Assembly: GCF_003576645.1 (NCBI RefSeq)
Contig: NC_044924.1
Span: forward strand, 22,796,912-22,860,911
From: Ipomoea triloba
Lineage: Eukaryota; Streptophyta; Magnoliopsida; Solanales; Convolvulaceae
Length of the DNA stretch: 64,000 nucleotides
Direction: 5' to 3'
Of this stretch, positions 35,441-50,208 are shown in pieces (position 1 is the stretch's first letter; every line of letters begins with the position of its first letter). The notes under the pieces are model-generated. The model was not told where the DNA came from. It worked only from the letters and a program-made list of their open reading frames with translations, and searched no databases. The position numbers and the translations under genes are program-made.

Positions 35441-36175
35441 TCTTTGTAATCATTCCTAAACAATATGCAATCGTTAGGACAAGCATGTATTTTTTCATAC
35501 TCCATACCCATGGGACACAGAATTTTCTTGGCATCATATGTATTCTTTGAAAGTTCATTATCTTCTGGAAGCATATCTTTTAATAACCCAAGTAAAGCTG
35601 TAAAACTCTTGTCGCTCCATCCATTTCCAGCTTTTAAATTGAATAATTTCAGAACAGCAGATAACCGAGTATATTTACTACACCCTGGCCATAAAGGTTG
35701 TTTTGAATCACTTAATAATTCATCTAACTCATTTGATCGATCGGTGAACTCTTCTCCAACATCGTGAAACATTTCATCTAACCAATCTTCAGACTCATCA
35801 TCTTCATTTGCTTCGTTGTCAACATAAGTGTTAGATGTACTAGTTTCCCCCCCCCTTCACCATGCCATATCCATTTTGTATAACTTAGATTAATTCCATC
35901 ACAAATTAGATGATCATATATGTCATTTGCACTTAATTTTGTTAAACTACAACACTTCTTACAAGGACAAAAAAACCTCCCATTTTTATTCGGAAGACGA
36001 CGTTTTGCAAAGTCCAAAAACTCTTTAACTCCGTCATCATATTCCCTACTAATCCGAGAAGCATGCATCCAACTTTTATCAATGACAACTCAATCTAAAA
36101 TAATATTAACTCTAATTAATCTTGTGTTAACATTCAATCATTGATTCAACAAATATAATAACTAAAACTAACTTC

Positions 36176-36530
36176 AGCACAGACCACGGTGTGGCTAATC
36201 ACCGGATGCATAATAGAAAGCCGAAAACTTAAATAAGCACACACCACGGTGTGGCTAATCATCGGTTGCATAAAAGAAAGCCAAAAACATAAATAAGCAC
36301 AGACCACGGTGTGGCTAATCACCGGATGCATACGAGAAAGCCGAAAACATAAATAAGCACATACCACGGTGTGGCTAATCACCGGTTGCATAAGAGAAAG
36401 CCGAAAACATAAATAAGCACAGACCACGGTGTGGCTAATCACCGAATGCATACAAAAAAGCCGAAAACATAAATAAGCACAGACCACGGTGTGGCTAATC
36501 ATCGGATGCATACGAGAAAGTCGAATGTTC
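36176..36530. repeat. 60-bp minisatellite upstream of TNP2
   Basis: Nearly six copies of a 60-base unit (core ccacggtgtggctaatcaccgg) with scattered substitutions between copies. Unlike the 42-bp staircases the units do not slide, so this is an ordinary tandem array with an age. It lies in the leader or first intron of the transposase transcription unit. Confidence 0.95.
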
Positions 36531-36802
36531 GTAGAAAAATAAATAAATAAAGATCTTACCTCACCAAAGCTTTGTCCACGTCGATAAGCAAACCTCGAAT
36601 CAAACTAATCACCTATAATGGAAAGGATGATTTGATCATAACTAAAACTATTTGTAATGTAGTATAAAGTAATGTTCTAGGAAATTAAAGGAGAAACTAA
36701 ATACTTTAATGATTTAATGATTTTATAATGTGTAAAATTTAAAACATATAATACTCCTTAATTAACAATTACCTACCTTAACATTACAAGCAAATAGAGT
36801 CA

Positions 36803-36845
<43 letters not shown>

Positions 36846-37255
36846 GAATAATTTAACTATTCTTATTTAATTTAATTAAAAATCAAAAGTGAAATTAAGG
36901 TTTAAGATCAAGTTATGGATAATGATCTAGTCTTGCATCAATATATTCTTATATATATAATTGATAGGCTAGGTCTCAACCCTAAAATTCAAAATATATT
37001 AACATTATTTACTAAAATTTACCATTAAATTAACAATAATTCGAAATACAATAATAATACCTAATAAAACACACAATAATTTCTAAAATTCAAAACATAT
37101 TAACATTAACTATCAAAATTTGAAATTAATTAACAAAAATTCGAAATATATAACCAAAAACAATAAATAATTTTGAAAATTCGAAATGTATTAATAAATC
37201 ATACAAATATAATTATTTTAAACTATAATAATTCAAAATTTAAAAAAAAATTACT
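36531..37255. other. AT-rich leader or intron of the CACTA element
   Basis: No coding potential. A (TA)n run lies at about 36807-36841 and several short phrases (attcaaaatatattaacatta, attcgaaatata) recur in degenerate form. Confidence 0.5.
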
Positions 37256-37257
37256 AG

Positions 37258-37465
37258 ATTTCCGATCCGGCAGTGCGGCGGTGCGGAGGAGTTCCCGGCG
37301 ACGTCCTTCGCGGCTGCAGAGGACCTCGCGGCGACGGCGTTCCTCCTCGCGGCGACGGCGTGCTCCGCGAATGGTGGGCTTCGCGGCGACGGTGACGGCG
37401 TTCCTCCTTCGGCGACGACGGATGGACGGAAGACGACGACAACTGTTCTGTTTTGAAAAGAGACG
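37258..37465 (-). promoter_or_regulatory. CpG-rich leader of the CACTA transcription unit (Spm downstream-control-region-like)
   Basis: About 200 bases of very GC- and CpG-rich sequence (repeats of gcggcgacggcg) sit between the AT-rich leader and the right subterminal array, just inside the end from which both genes are transcribed. In maize En/Spm a GC-rich untranslated first exon (downstream control region) lies in this position and is a target of methylation-based silencing. The match is by position and composition only. Open frames on both strands here are Arg-rich composition effects. Confidence 0.5.
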
Positions 37466-37537
37466 ACTGTACTGTTGAATTCCTAATTTGAAGCACAAGT
37501 AAGGTCTAAAATTGAAGGTATTTGGACTATATTCAAA

Positions 37538-38089
37538 ACCCTACAACGTCGGTTATTTATAATAACCGACGTTGTAGGTTAAAATATTATAAATCTGCGC
37601 GATACGACGTCGGTTAGGAGTGGTAGCCGACGTCGTATCGCGTCCGGGCTTAATGATACGACGTCGGCTACCACTCATAGCCGACGTCGTATCGATGGCC
37701 GAATGCCATTATAGGCGCGATACGACGTCGGCTTGGAGTGGAAGCCGACGTCGTATCGCGCCGGGCTTAATACTAATTGGATATGACGTCGGCTACCACT
37801 CCTAGCCGACGTCGTATCGATGCCCGAATGCCATTATAGGCGTGACACGACGTCGGCTAGGTAGGTTAGCCGACGTCGTATCATCCGTCGATGGCTAATA
37901 TACACGATACGACGTCGGCTAATCTCTTAGACGACGTCGTATCGCACCGTCGTCTAACCTACACCCTTTAACGTCAATTATTAGTAAATAACCGATGTTA
38001 AAGGGTTTTTATTTATTTTTAATTAATTAATGAACCTTTAACTTCGGGTAATTATTTAGCCGACGTTGTATGTGATTTCTGTAGTAGTG
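37538..38089. repeat. CACTA right subterminal palindromes and TIR
   Basis: A run of perfect or near-perfect hairpins: acaacgtcggttatttataataaccgacgttgt (in pieces), then several gatacgacgtcggct...agccgacgtcgtatc units separated by about 20-40 bases, ending with gccgacgttgta and the terminal TGTAGTAGTG. The core word ACGTCGGC is shared with the left array, but most arms here are GATACGACGTCGGC rather than CTACAACGTCGGC. Confidence 0.9.
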
Positions 38090-38092
38090 CTA

Positions 38093-38433
38093 GATAGTAG
38101 TTCGATTTGAAAGGTAGCTTTAGGAAAGTCAAAAGTTAAAAAAGTTAAGGATCCAAAAGGTAACGAATGGTTATGGCCGGAAGGTAAAAGTTTTGAAGAC
38201 CGAATAGTTGAAGAAATGAAGACCCTGAAGGTTCAAGATAACCTTACATAGGATAGTTATTGGGACTAAAAGGTAAAATTAACCGAAAGGTAATATTACA
38301 TTAATGGATTGACCTTTGTTATATGGTCAAATTCGAAAGGTTGCTCAAAATGTTGAATACCAAGTTGATTCTAAACAATCATGCCACAAAGTAATCAAGT
38401 CACCACCTGGGTAAATAGTCTACAATAAACACA
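38093..38433. other. Intergenic sequence right of the CACTA element
   Basis: Short direct phrases (gaaaggtaaaa, ccggaaggtaaa) but no gene or defined repeat. Confidence 0.4.
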
Positions 38434-38441
38434 ATTACTGA

Positions 38442-39436
38442 TAGGCCTATGCAATACTCGACCCACCCGAAATTTATGTCCAACCCGAAAATCGAAACCA
38501 TTCTCGGCATGGATAACCGTATCCAAAGTATGGATATTCAACCCAAATAGAATAACATGCTGAATTTATTAATTTGTGCAAGGGGGTATAGTTTGATATT
38601 CGACCCTCCCGAATATCCGAAAATAATTAGGGTTAGATTAGGATATGCCTATACGACATCGTTTTGGTTGTGTGTGTGTGTGTGTGGTTGTGGTTGTGGT
38701 TGTGTGTGTGTGTTATAAGTAGACTGCAGATGCCCTAGACTATTTCCTACTTCCCTTACGACTGCGTTTATTCTCTATTCTCTACTTCTCTCTCAGTCTC
38801 TCTACCCACCAATTCTTGTATCTTCTCTCCTTCTCAGTTCTCAATCCTCTCACAGAGTTACAGTCTCACTCTCTCACTCCTTGAGACTCTCAATTCTCGA
38901 ATATCTTCTTCGAGAAACTCTCAGTTCTCGAATCTCTTCTCCAATGGCTCATTCATGGTGGTCCAGTGGTACTTGTCACAAGGACAGTGTATCAGTACGC
39001 ATTGGTAGACCGGTGGTGACAAGTTGAAGCCCTACGTCTCGGACGGTCGTAGTCGATCTTGTAGAAACCCTTATTCTCTGAGGAATTTTTGAAAAAGAAC
39101 AAAAAAACGAAGTAAATCATAAACCCTAATTTTTTTTTTCCATTTATTCGTCTTATTGTGATATATTGTGTTCATGTGTTGGATACATCGTATATAGTGT
39201 GAAACTGTGAATACAAAATACTATGTTGTATACATTGCAATTTGTAAGTTTATTTACTTTTGAGTTTTTTTTTTTGTTTAATAAATCTGATAAAACACAT
39301 TCGAATCCGAAAATGTATATATCAGTGGGGTTTAATTACAAAAATTTTACGGATTAGATTAGTCGAAATCGAAATCTAAAACGAGTTGGCGGTTCCTATA
39401 TTTATACTGTCCGAACTCGTCCGATGCTCAGGCTTA
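38442..39436. mobile_element. Non-autonomous hAT element, 995 bp, with 8-bp target duplication
   Basis: The sequence starts TAGGCCTATGCAATACTC and, read from the other end, TAAGCCTGAGCATCGGAC, so the first bases form imperfect TIRs (TARGCCT..GCA). It is flanked by attactga on both sides (38434-38441 and 39437-39444), the 8-bp duplication of hAT elements. Inside is a (TG)n run (38671-38712) and CT-rich leader-like sequence but no transposase. Confidence 0.78.
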
Positions 39437-39970
39437 ATTACTGACAATATAGTGATCATTCTCAATCGCACGGCTAGCAAGAAGAATGTTATATAGGTCC
39501 TTAAATCCTAGGTATACATCTCAAGGTAGATTTCTTGATATAGCCAAGACAAAGAAATGACTAAAAAACTAAGTCTTAAGGAGCTGAAAGTCATGCAATG
39601 ACTGAAAAATCTAACAAGGCAATCTACTATGCAACCACTAGTCATTGCACGCTAGATAATGACATTTGATTTGAAATTTGCTTCCCTCAAACTGACAAAA
39701 TTCAAGATGTCTATAAATACCTTCATTCAAAGCCAAAGGAGGTACTAGTCGTTTTAAGAAAAATTTACAAGTGCTCAAAACTGCTTTCAAGTGAATCAAG
39801 CTTACCAATGAGAGATAAATACAAATCATTTAAGATCAAGAGAAAACTTTGGCAATCTCAAGAAGCACTCAACACCAAGTCATCAGTTGGGGAAGAACAA
39901 CCTTCATGTGTTCAAATCTAAGATCTCTACTTGATAAACTAAAAAGATAAGAATTAACAAGTGTAGCTTG
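39437..39970. other. Intergenic sequence
   Basis: No coding potential or repeat structure recognised. Confidence 0.4.
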
Positions 39971-39971
39971 T

Positions 39972-40100
39972 GAAACCCGGAGGCTTAAATGGTCTAGTGA
40001 TCAAAGCACAAGTCCTCTCCACCTATATTGGAGTGAAATACTAGAGGGAACCTCATAAGAAATTCTAGGAGAATGTTGGAGTAGGCCGAGTTGACTGAAC
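39972..40100 (+). repeat. Possible SINE head fragment
   Basis: The phrase aaatggtctagtgatcaaagcac resembles the A-box region of tRNA-derived plant SINEs (tggtctagtggtcaaag), but the B box expected about 30-40 bases further is not recognisable. Low confidence. Confidence 0.25.
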
Positions 40101-40389
40101 CACTATAAGATCTCTATTTCTCATTTACATTATGCAATCATTTATTACTTATTTCATTCACACTCAAAATGTAACTTTTAATAAAACAAAACATGCCATA
40201 ACATTAAAAAGAAGTTAAGATTAAAATTCTGATGCGTTTTATAAATTCTAACTTTCTAAATTCAAGCTCATTTAAATTTTATTTTGAAAATTTGTATTGG
40301 CACATTATTTTTCTTAAAATGAAAGGTTCTCTCTTGTTTCAAAAAAAATGAAAGGTTCTCTCTCTAAGCACCTTATATTTAATATTGAT

Positions 40390-40865
40390 TGATTTAATGA
40401 TTGGAAAATCTGAATGCAAGCTCATTTTTATGCCCTGCATGAGGAGATGTGGAAGGTTATCACAAGTGGTCCTGTGGAGATCATGATGGTCAACACAACC
40501 ACTAACCAAACTGCTGAAGCATCTAGATACATTCCAAAGCTAAGGCAGGAATTAACCCCTGAAGATAGGAAGAGGAACAATCTCGATAACATTGCTAAAG
40601 ACATCTTCTTCAAAGTAGTTGATGACACTATTTTTCCAATAATACGTAAGTGTCAATCTGCCATGCAAATATGAGAAATTTTACTACATATTGACGAAGG
40701 AGATGAATAGGAGAAGGAAAACAAACTAGTCATCGCCATGAAGAAGTTCGAGGACTTCAAAATGACCAGTGGGAAAAACATTACTGAGATGGAGAGCAGA
40801 TTTATGAAACTACTAAGTGAAATAGTATATCGTAGTCAAGAGATAAGTCAAAAAAAAAAAAAAAG
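40390..40865 (+). pseudogene. Copia gag fragment (UBN2-like)
   Basis: An open stretch from 40414 (QAHFYALHEEMWKVITSGPV, then ELTPEDRKRNNLDNIAKDIF, DDTIFPIIRKC) runs to a stop at 40672-40674, after which the same frame continues with EILLHIDEGDE, stop, EKENKLVIAMKKFEDFKM and ITEMESRFMKLLSEIV. Spacing and wording match the UBN2 gag region of plant Copia elements. The zinc knuckle, protease and all of pol are absent, and stops interrupt the frame. Confidence 0.75.
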
Positions 40866-41010
40866 ATCAGTCTCAAAATTCTATGTAGACTACCCAAGGC
40901 ATGAGAGATGAAAGTCAATGTCATGCATGACCATATAGAAGTGTTGCTAGAATTGTATGGTTTTTTCTTTCATCGCAAAAAATCTTGGGATGCAACTCTC
41001 GTTCTCTTAC

Positions 41011-41086
41011 GAGGCGTTTGGTTGGAGAGAAGGAATTAGGTGGTAAAAGAATCGCAAAAAATCTTGGGATGCAAGTCCAAAATGTC

Positions 41087-41117
<31 letters not shown>

Positions 41118-41570
41118 AGTATTTATAATTCAAAAATTAATTCACAAATTGTTAGATTTGTTGCATATAAAGAATGCAAATTTTGAAGAGTTTTGTATAT
41201 AAAGAATTCAAAGGACATACACGAAAGTTGTTGTATATAAACAATGCATATAAAGAATGCAAATTTTGAATAGTTGTTGCATATAAAGATTTAAATGAAC
41301 ATATACAAACGGAAGTCAAAGAATAATACACGCCATAATTTAGAAGTGAAAGTCAAACATCAATTTTATGTTTAAAAAAAAAAGGTAATTTTGTCTTAGC
41401 ATTATCTTTATGTCTTCTTAAAATCCATGGAATTAAAATCTTAGGGGGGCATGAGATTCTAATTCCATGAAAATGAGGGATGTAATTGCAATTTTTTCGA
41501 AAGAATTTAGTTGCATTTAACATTAGGTGGGAATTAAGTAAGAATGGAATTGTAATTCCCTCGAACCATG
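41011..41570 (+). repeat. MITE-like element, same family as 16307-16545
   Basis: Starts gaggcgtttggttggag and ends near gtaattccctcgaacc; its right part is collinear with 16317-16470. Contains a (TTG)n run (41087-41117). The phrase cgcaaaaaatcttgggatgcaa occurs at 40974 and again at 41053, a local direct duplication 79 bases apart that surrounds the element's left end. Target duplication not resolved. Confidence 0.42.
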
Positions 41571-43050
41571 TTAAAGTTTTCAATATCCAACAACTTCTAA
41601 GGTATCTTATAAGTCACTTTGAAATAAACACATTTTCTGCATGCTTTCTTATGCATGTCCTTTCATTTTTACACTTTCGTTGATTATGCACCCATAAAAA
41701 GTATAATTCCCATAAAAGAATGATCAACATAAATGTGTAAAACCTAGAGCACAAGTGCTCTATATCAAGTTTTCCTGTTTACACAATCGTCTTTTGATGA
41801 GAAAGCAATCAAAAGTAAACAAAAAGGTACTTAAAAATATTGAAAATGAATGATTTTACATATTTATCCCAAAAAAATGATGTGATTTGATTTGGCGACG
41901 TTGGGTCACTTCTCACCGGAGTAGGCCACACAGCGTTGCCTTCCTTATCCGCGATTGGCGAATGTTCACCAGTCGTCGATCATTTTCTTGTCGAAATATC
42001 ATTGGTGAGTTGCCAGAACCTTAGTGACCTGCTATCACATGTCAATTTTTAGACTTCATTGCACCAAATACAATGTTAATGGGTTTAATTGCAACTCTAA
42101 AATATTTAGGAACATAATTGACTTTAATTTTTAAGTAAAGTTTTACGGCTTATTTGACAATTTTTCCTTCTAAATAAAAAGAGATTCAAGAACAAAACAA
42201 AAATCCAATAATTATTATTATATTTTGTATTTTGTTATTTTATGGTGAGTAAATATATATTTGTATACATTTTATTTTGAATAAGGACATTTTGATTATA
42301 TAAATGATATTCTTTTTCTATTCTCTAATTCAATTGAACATGATTCCTTCTATAATCTCATGATTATTTCCCTTGTGAACCAATAGAATAATATTCATAT
42401 TCAATACACCACGTTATTTGTGTGCAAATTGACAGTGAATTTAACGTCTCCAACTTCCGTCCGTAATTAAAATTTCACGTATCCAACTTCTTCGTTTTCA
42501 CATTCGTATTTACCGGGTGTCACTCCGAGTCAATATACACCAACAGAATCAATAGTTAACTACATACCAAAAGTGAAACTTCATAGTCCGTTCAATAATG
42601 AAATAAATTAAAGACTCTTCACATTCCTATGAGACGAGTGAAGTGGGAGCAAACAAAAATGGTAATAATCCTACGGCAATCTGGCTATGGCCTATGGCTA
42701 TGTCCAGTTTGAAGGCAAACAAAAACCCACAAACTAAACACTGCTACAAAACGCTGATCTAACATATCCCATCATAATTACAAATATAAAGTAACGAATA
42801 AATATAAGAATATCTCACTGCCAAGCAATCCCTTTCACGTTTGCTTCAAAGTCTTGCCAGCAAATTCCCCAAAAAATAAGAAATAAAAATGCTTTGATGG
42901 ATCAACTTGCTTTCGCCTTTCTTCTCAACTAGATTAAAAAAAAAATGGAGGAAAGCATCCTCCTTTACCGGGGCAAAATAGCAGTGATCATACTGGCGGG
43001 TCTAACCTCACAATAACTCATTTACAGAGCCTAAATAAACCACCCTCTTG
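41571..43050. other. Intergenic sequence and 3' flank of the shaggy-like kinase gene
   Basis: AT-rich, no gene recognised. The last 250 bases or so are probably the kinase 3' untranslated region, but no end can be fixed. Confidence 0.4.
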
Positions 43051-43056
43051 AAAAGT

Positions 43057-46876
<3,820 letters not shown>

Positions 46877-47115
46877 TTCTCCCTTTCTCTCTCCCTTTCA
46901 ACCAAGAAAACCTTCCCGAATCGTCTTCAATGGAGATTCAAGAAGAGAATGCAGGAGAGAGAAAGAGAAATAAAGAAATATGAAAGGCGTTTCTCTCCCT
47001 TCTCTTCTCTCTCGCTATAACAGCAGAGAAAGAGAGAGAGAGAGAGAATTGATAAAGAATTTTCTCAGAAATATCTGTCTCCCATTTGTCTTTTTACTTT
47101 CTCTCTCCAAATTCA
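46877..47115 (-). promoter_or_regulatory. 5' leader of the kinase gene with (CT)n tract
   Basis: Minus-strand leader rich in CT, including an uninterrupted (CT) run at about 47031-47047 and several ctctctc phrases down to the start codon; such pyrimidine tracts are common in plant 5' untranslated regions. No certain TATA box. Confidence 0.4.
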
Positions 47116-47576
47116 AATCCAAAAAAACATAAAGAAATGTCTGGTCAAACGTATGACTGAAGGCCAATCATTCCTACTTACCACATGTTGTACTTTGCAG
47201 TCAAACACGGATCCTGGACCGTCGATTGGTAATCATGTGATCGGAGGGTCAGATTTATCCGACATTTGGTATGAGACTATGAGATGACCAAGAACTCGAG
47301 AAGGGCTTGGAAATGGGACGGCATTACAATTCAGGAGGATTTTTTATTTTATTTTTGATGAGGATGATCCAAGTTTCCGAGTTACCATTTCACTACACAT
47401 TTTTATATGTCCAAGAAACTCAATCTCAAGTCTAAATTAATCTAGACCATTAAACATTTTTATGTCCAAGAAACTCAATCTCAAGTCTAAATCAATCTAG
47501 ACCTTTAAATTATTAAATGGATGCACAAAATCTGATCTCACGATCTTACCTAAACAAGTGATCTCATATGATCCTA

Positions 47577-47622
<46 letters not shown>

Positions 47623-49212
47623 AACTTCGTCATAAACATATTGATAGATTTTACAAGATTGGACTCATTATAAATCGGGTATGGATGCATAAAATGAGTA
47701 GTAAAGAATAATATTTCACAGGCACTAGGCCCAAATAAGGCACAAGTCTACAAACCTAGTGTAACTGTTGAAATAGCAGGCAAAAGACCACTAGACTAAG
47801 TGAATGGATGATGATTTGATGATGATCTTAAAAGGAAGGGCAATGGCACCTTATATAGTGTCCTTTCCCTTAAAATTTGTGGTTGACATGCTTCAATTAG
47901 CTATGTCCACCTACTTGTCATCACCGCAAACCACCATGTGTCACTACCCAGTTATCTTTCACTAATAAAGTAGTTTTTACGCTTCCATTTGCACAAAGAT
48001 TAAGGTAGCTTGATTGGGTATTGTTTGTGTAGCAATCCTACATATCTTGTGTAGGCCCTATGGCTACATCATATAGGTTAATAAAACAAATGACTCAAAG
48101 GTGCTATGGGCCTTTTGGATTTCGGATTGTTTAGTTTTTTTTGAAAGAGTTCGATTTTTAGTTCGGATTTGGTTAAATTTGGGTTTTGGTTTGGTTTGAA
48201 AATCCAAACATTCCCTAATTCTCTAGCACAAATAATTATTTATTTATTTTCACTAAGAAAAATGATTTAAATTTCAAAATCTATACAACAAGTCAATAAT
48301 GAATATTTCAAATTTATCAATCCAAAATAAGTATAAACAACAAGTCAACTTTTCATATTTCAAAATTCAAAATTCACATATATCCAAATAACAAGATAGC
48401 AATCTAATTAAGTGTCTAATACAAAATATAAATCAAGTTTGATAAACACATCCATCATTATGTCATTATATGACCATATACACAGTACTCAGTCTATAAT
48501 AACATCCACCTTCAAGCAATCAATATCTTGTTCATTAGAATGATCAAGAATTCTAGGGTTATGTACAAAAATATATATAATATATATTGATAGTGTAAAT
48601 TGACACAGGGTCAACCCTAATGTGAATAGTAGAAGCGTTGTAACGAGACAAGATCTTTTGCGTGGAAACTTACAAGGGAACATCACAACTCTTTTTAGGT
48701 TAGGCTAGACTTAATGCCTGAAATCCATTATTGTTCTTGGATTCTATATGTATAAATGGGTCCATTTGAGTGTAGCCATGGGTTATATACATGGCGTACA
48801 AAGAGTATATAAGTCTATATTGGGAGAGATGAGTTTGATTTGTGTATCATATTGCTTGTTTGCTTGGGTTGTAGTGTGTTACTTGTATCAATCTGTCATT
48901 TTTCTTGACCATGAGATTTGTCTTTGTGTAGTGGACCTCTTCAATCAATAATCACATAATATAATTAATGTATTGCGAAGTCGCTGAGTTGATGGAGTAG
49001 GCTAGTCGGTTGTTGCATAAGAGCATCAATATCAGCTCACATTTTGCACAGTTTTTAATGTGCCATATAGGAGAGAGAGTTGGGCAAGAAATAAGAGAAA
49101 AAAAATAGAAGGATGGCATTGAGTCAGTAAAACATATGGAACTCTTTATTCTGTTCACTTTTTCAATGCACTTTTAGAGTAGAACAATGAATCAATGAGA
49201 TAAAAAAGAAAA
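47116..49212. other. Intergenic sequence with a local duplication and (TA)n run
   Basis: gtccaagaaactcaatctca occurs at 47409 and 47464 (55-bp tandem duplication). A (TA)n run spans about 47581-47620. No gene is supported. Confidence 0.5.
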
Positions 49213-49422
49213 GGCTAAAGTGTCATCCCGCACCATGAACCATTCACAATTATTCATCCCGCACCATGATCTTCAATAAGTGATTATCCGAGCCATAAAC
49301 TAATTTTTTTTCCGTCTAACATTTTTTGTAAGTTTTCCAATAAACATTATGACATGGCGTCAGTTTCCTGATGATTTGGGCTAATTTGTTAGTGACATGA
49401 CTTTAATTAAATGAGATGGAGT

Positions 49423-49632
49423 CTATGTAAGCTTAATTAAATTTAAAATATGATGTTCTTGTGTTCCTTGTGCAGTCAAGACCTGAAGAGCTTGCATTAG
49501 CAGACTTTGTAAGGCTGCATAACCTGATAGTGAAAGAGTAGAACTCGCCGTATCACCTATCTCCAAGGGTATCCCAAAATGACAAATCTCAATACGCGTA
49601 AAGAGCTTGCCAGTTTCAGCCATGGAAGACAA
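49423..49632 (-). CDS. Unrecognised 69-codon open frame inside the MULE
   Basis: Starts MSSMAETGKLFTRIEIC and ends LNLIKLT at a stop. No domain was recognised. It lies inside the TIRs, on the same strand as the captured gene fragment, so it may be a second captured piece or noise. Confidence 0.2.
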   Translation of the reverse strand: MSSMAETGKLFTRIEICHFGIPLEIGDTASSTLSLSGYAALQSLLMQALQVLTAQGTQEHHILNLIKLT

Positions 49633-49968
49633 TGCACAGTAGTTGAGCTATGATGCTGTCCAGAATCCAAAAATATATGCAAAACCAGATAGAGTTACCA
49701 GGTTTGGATTGTTGGTCTTGAACACTCACTTGAATTGATCTTTGTAAAATTGATTTAGGTTCCCAGAAAGTTGTCTATTAGGTTGTATTTTCTCTCTCAG
49801 TTTCTGCCTGCTGTTATACTATGGATTATTGAGAGTTAAGCCATTAAACTAAATTTTTTCCAAAAGAATATATATGTATATTAATCTCAAATTCATAAAA
49901 CAGTACAAGAGCTCTAAAAACTAATCTGAGGTGATTGATTTCTAATTTCTCTGCTCTGTTTCCATTCT

Positions 49969-50208
49969 TTAAGCATGGAACTGATATATAAGATCTAAAG
50001 ATCTCAGCTTGGTACCAATAGGATCAAACTCCACCGCGGAACCACCCCGGGCAACCTCGCTCTCATAGCTCTGTTGCAGCTCCGTCGCGGCGGGGGGTGA
50101 GAGTGGCCTTTTGGGCCTCTTGTTCTGGATGAAACAATCCCTCATGCGCTCCTCAACAGCATCAACACAGACCTTGGAATTATGTTCTTCTCCCTCCTCC
50201 AACTGCAT
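49969..50208 (-). pseudogene. Captured gene fragment encoding FDPIGTKLRSLDLIYQFHA C-terminus
   Basis: A 79-codon frame starts MQLEEGEEHNSKVCVDAVEE, contains MRDCFIQNKRPKRPLSPP and ends FDPIGTKLRSLDLIYQFHA at a stop. The basic KRPKRPLSP and the C-terminal GTKLRSLDLIYQFH block look like a small uncharacterised plant protein family, remembered rather than searched. GC content rises to that of genes over 50010-50350, and the same frame stays open upstream of the Met to about 50350, where a (TA)n run begins. Whether it is transcribed is unknown. Confidence 0.45.

Larger units (their letters stand above)
32396..36083 (-). pseudogene. TNP2: TNP2-type CACTA transposase (En/Spm TNPD-like), broken copy
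   Basis: Minus-strand order: transposase-associated domain (DKSWMHASRISREYDDGV, GRFFCPCKKC), acidic linker (NEDDESEDWLDEM), Tnp2 core (LPEDNELSKNTYDAKKI, HACPNDCILFRNDY, LRHPADSPQWKTFD, LGLCTDGINPHGN, VEDLKKLWDEGV, GNLSGYSVKGHKACLICEE), DUF4218-like part (YLPLAAHTLSRKEK, MVHLVVHLVREI) and DUF4216-like C-terminus ending EGIWEH. Breaks: the expected start codon of MDKSW is ATT (36081-36083); a one-base slip in a nine-G tract (35847-35855); stop TAA at 34468-34470; a one-base loss in an eight-A tract (34214-34221); stops at 33872-33874 and 33851-33853. Three stretches contain 42-bp walking duplications. Family members bind TIRs and cut the element; this one cannot be translated whole. Confidence 0.9.
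24051..38089 (-). mobile_element. Complete CACTA (En/Spm) transposon, 14.0 kb, transcription leftward
   Basis: The left end reads CACTACTACACAAACGGC and the right end, on the minus strand, CACTACTACAGAAATCAC. The three bases before the left end (24048-24050) and after the right end (38090-38092) are both cta, the 3-bp target duplication expected for CACTA elements. Both ends carry arrays of palindromes around ACGTCGGC...GCCGACGT, as in TNPA-binding subterminal regions. Two genes lie on the minus strand: a TNP2-type transposase (32396-36083, broken) and a Transposase_24/Ulp1-like gene (28.3-32.3 kb). Size is inflated by a nested solo LTR (24186-27514) and by a 1.8-kb exact duplication. With frameshifts and stops in TNP2 this copy looks non-autonomous. 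Confidence 0.93.

Noticed and set aside
36146..36511. 121-codon minus-strand frame of a 20-residue repeat (VISHTVVCAYLCF)
   Set aside because: It is the 60-bp minisatellite read in frame, with no start context or relation to the TNP2 frame.
37173..37498. Arg-rich open frames on both strands
   Set aside because: By-products of the CpG-rich gcggcgacggcg block; no domain or codon pattern of a gene.
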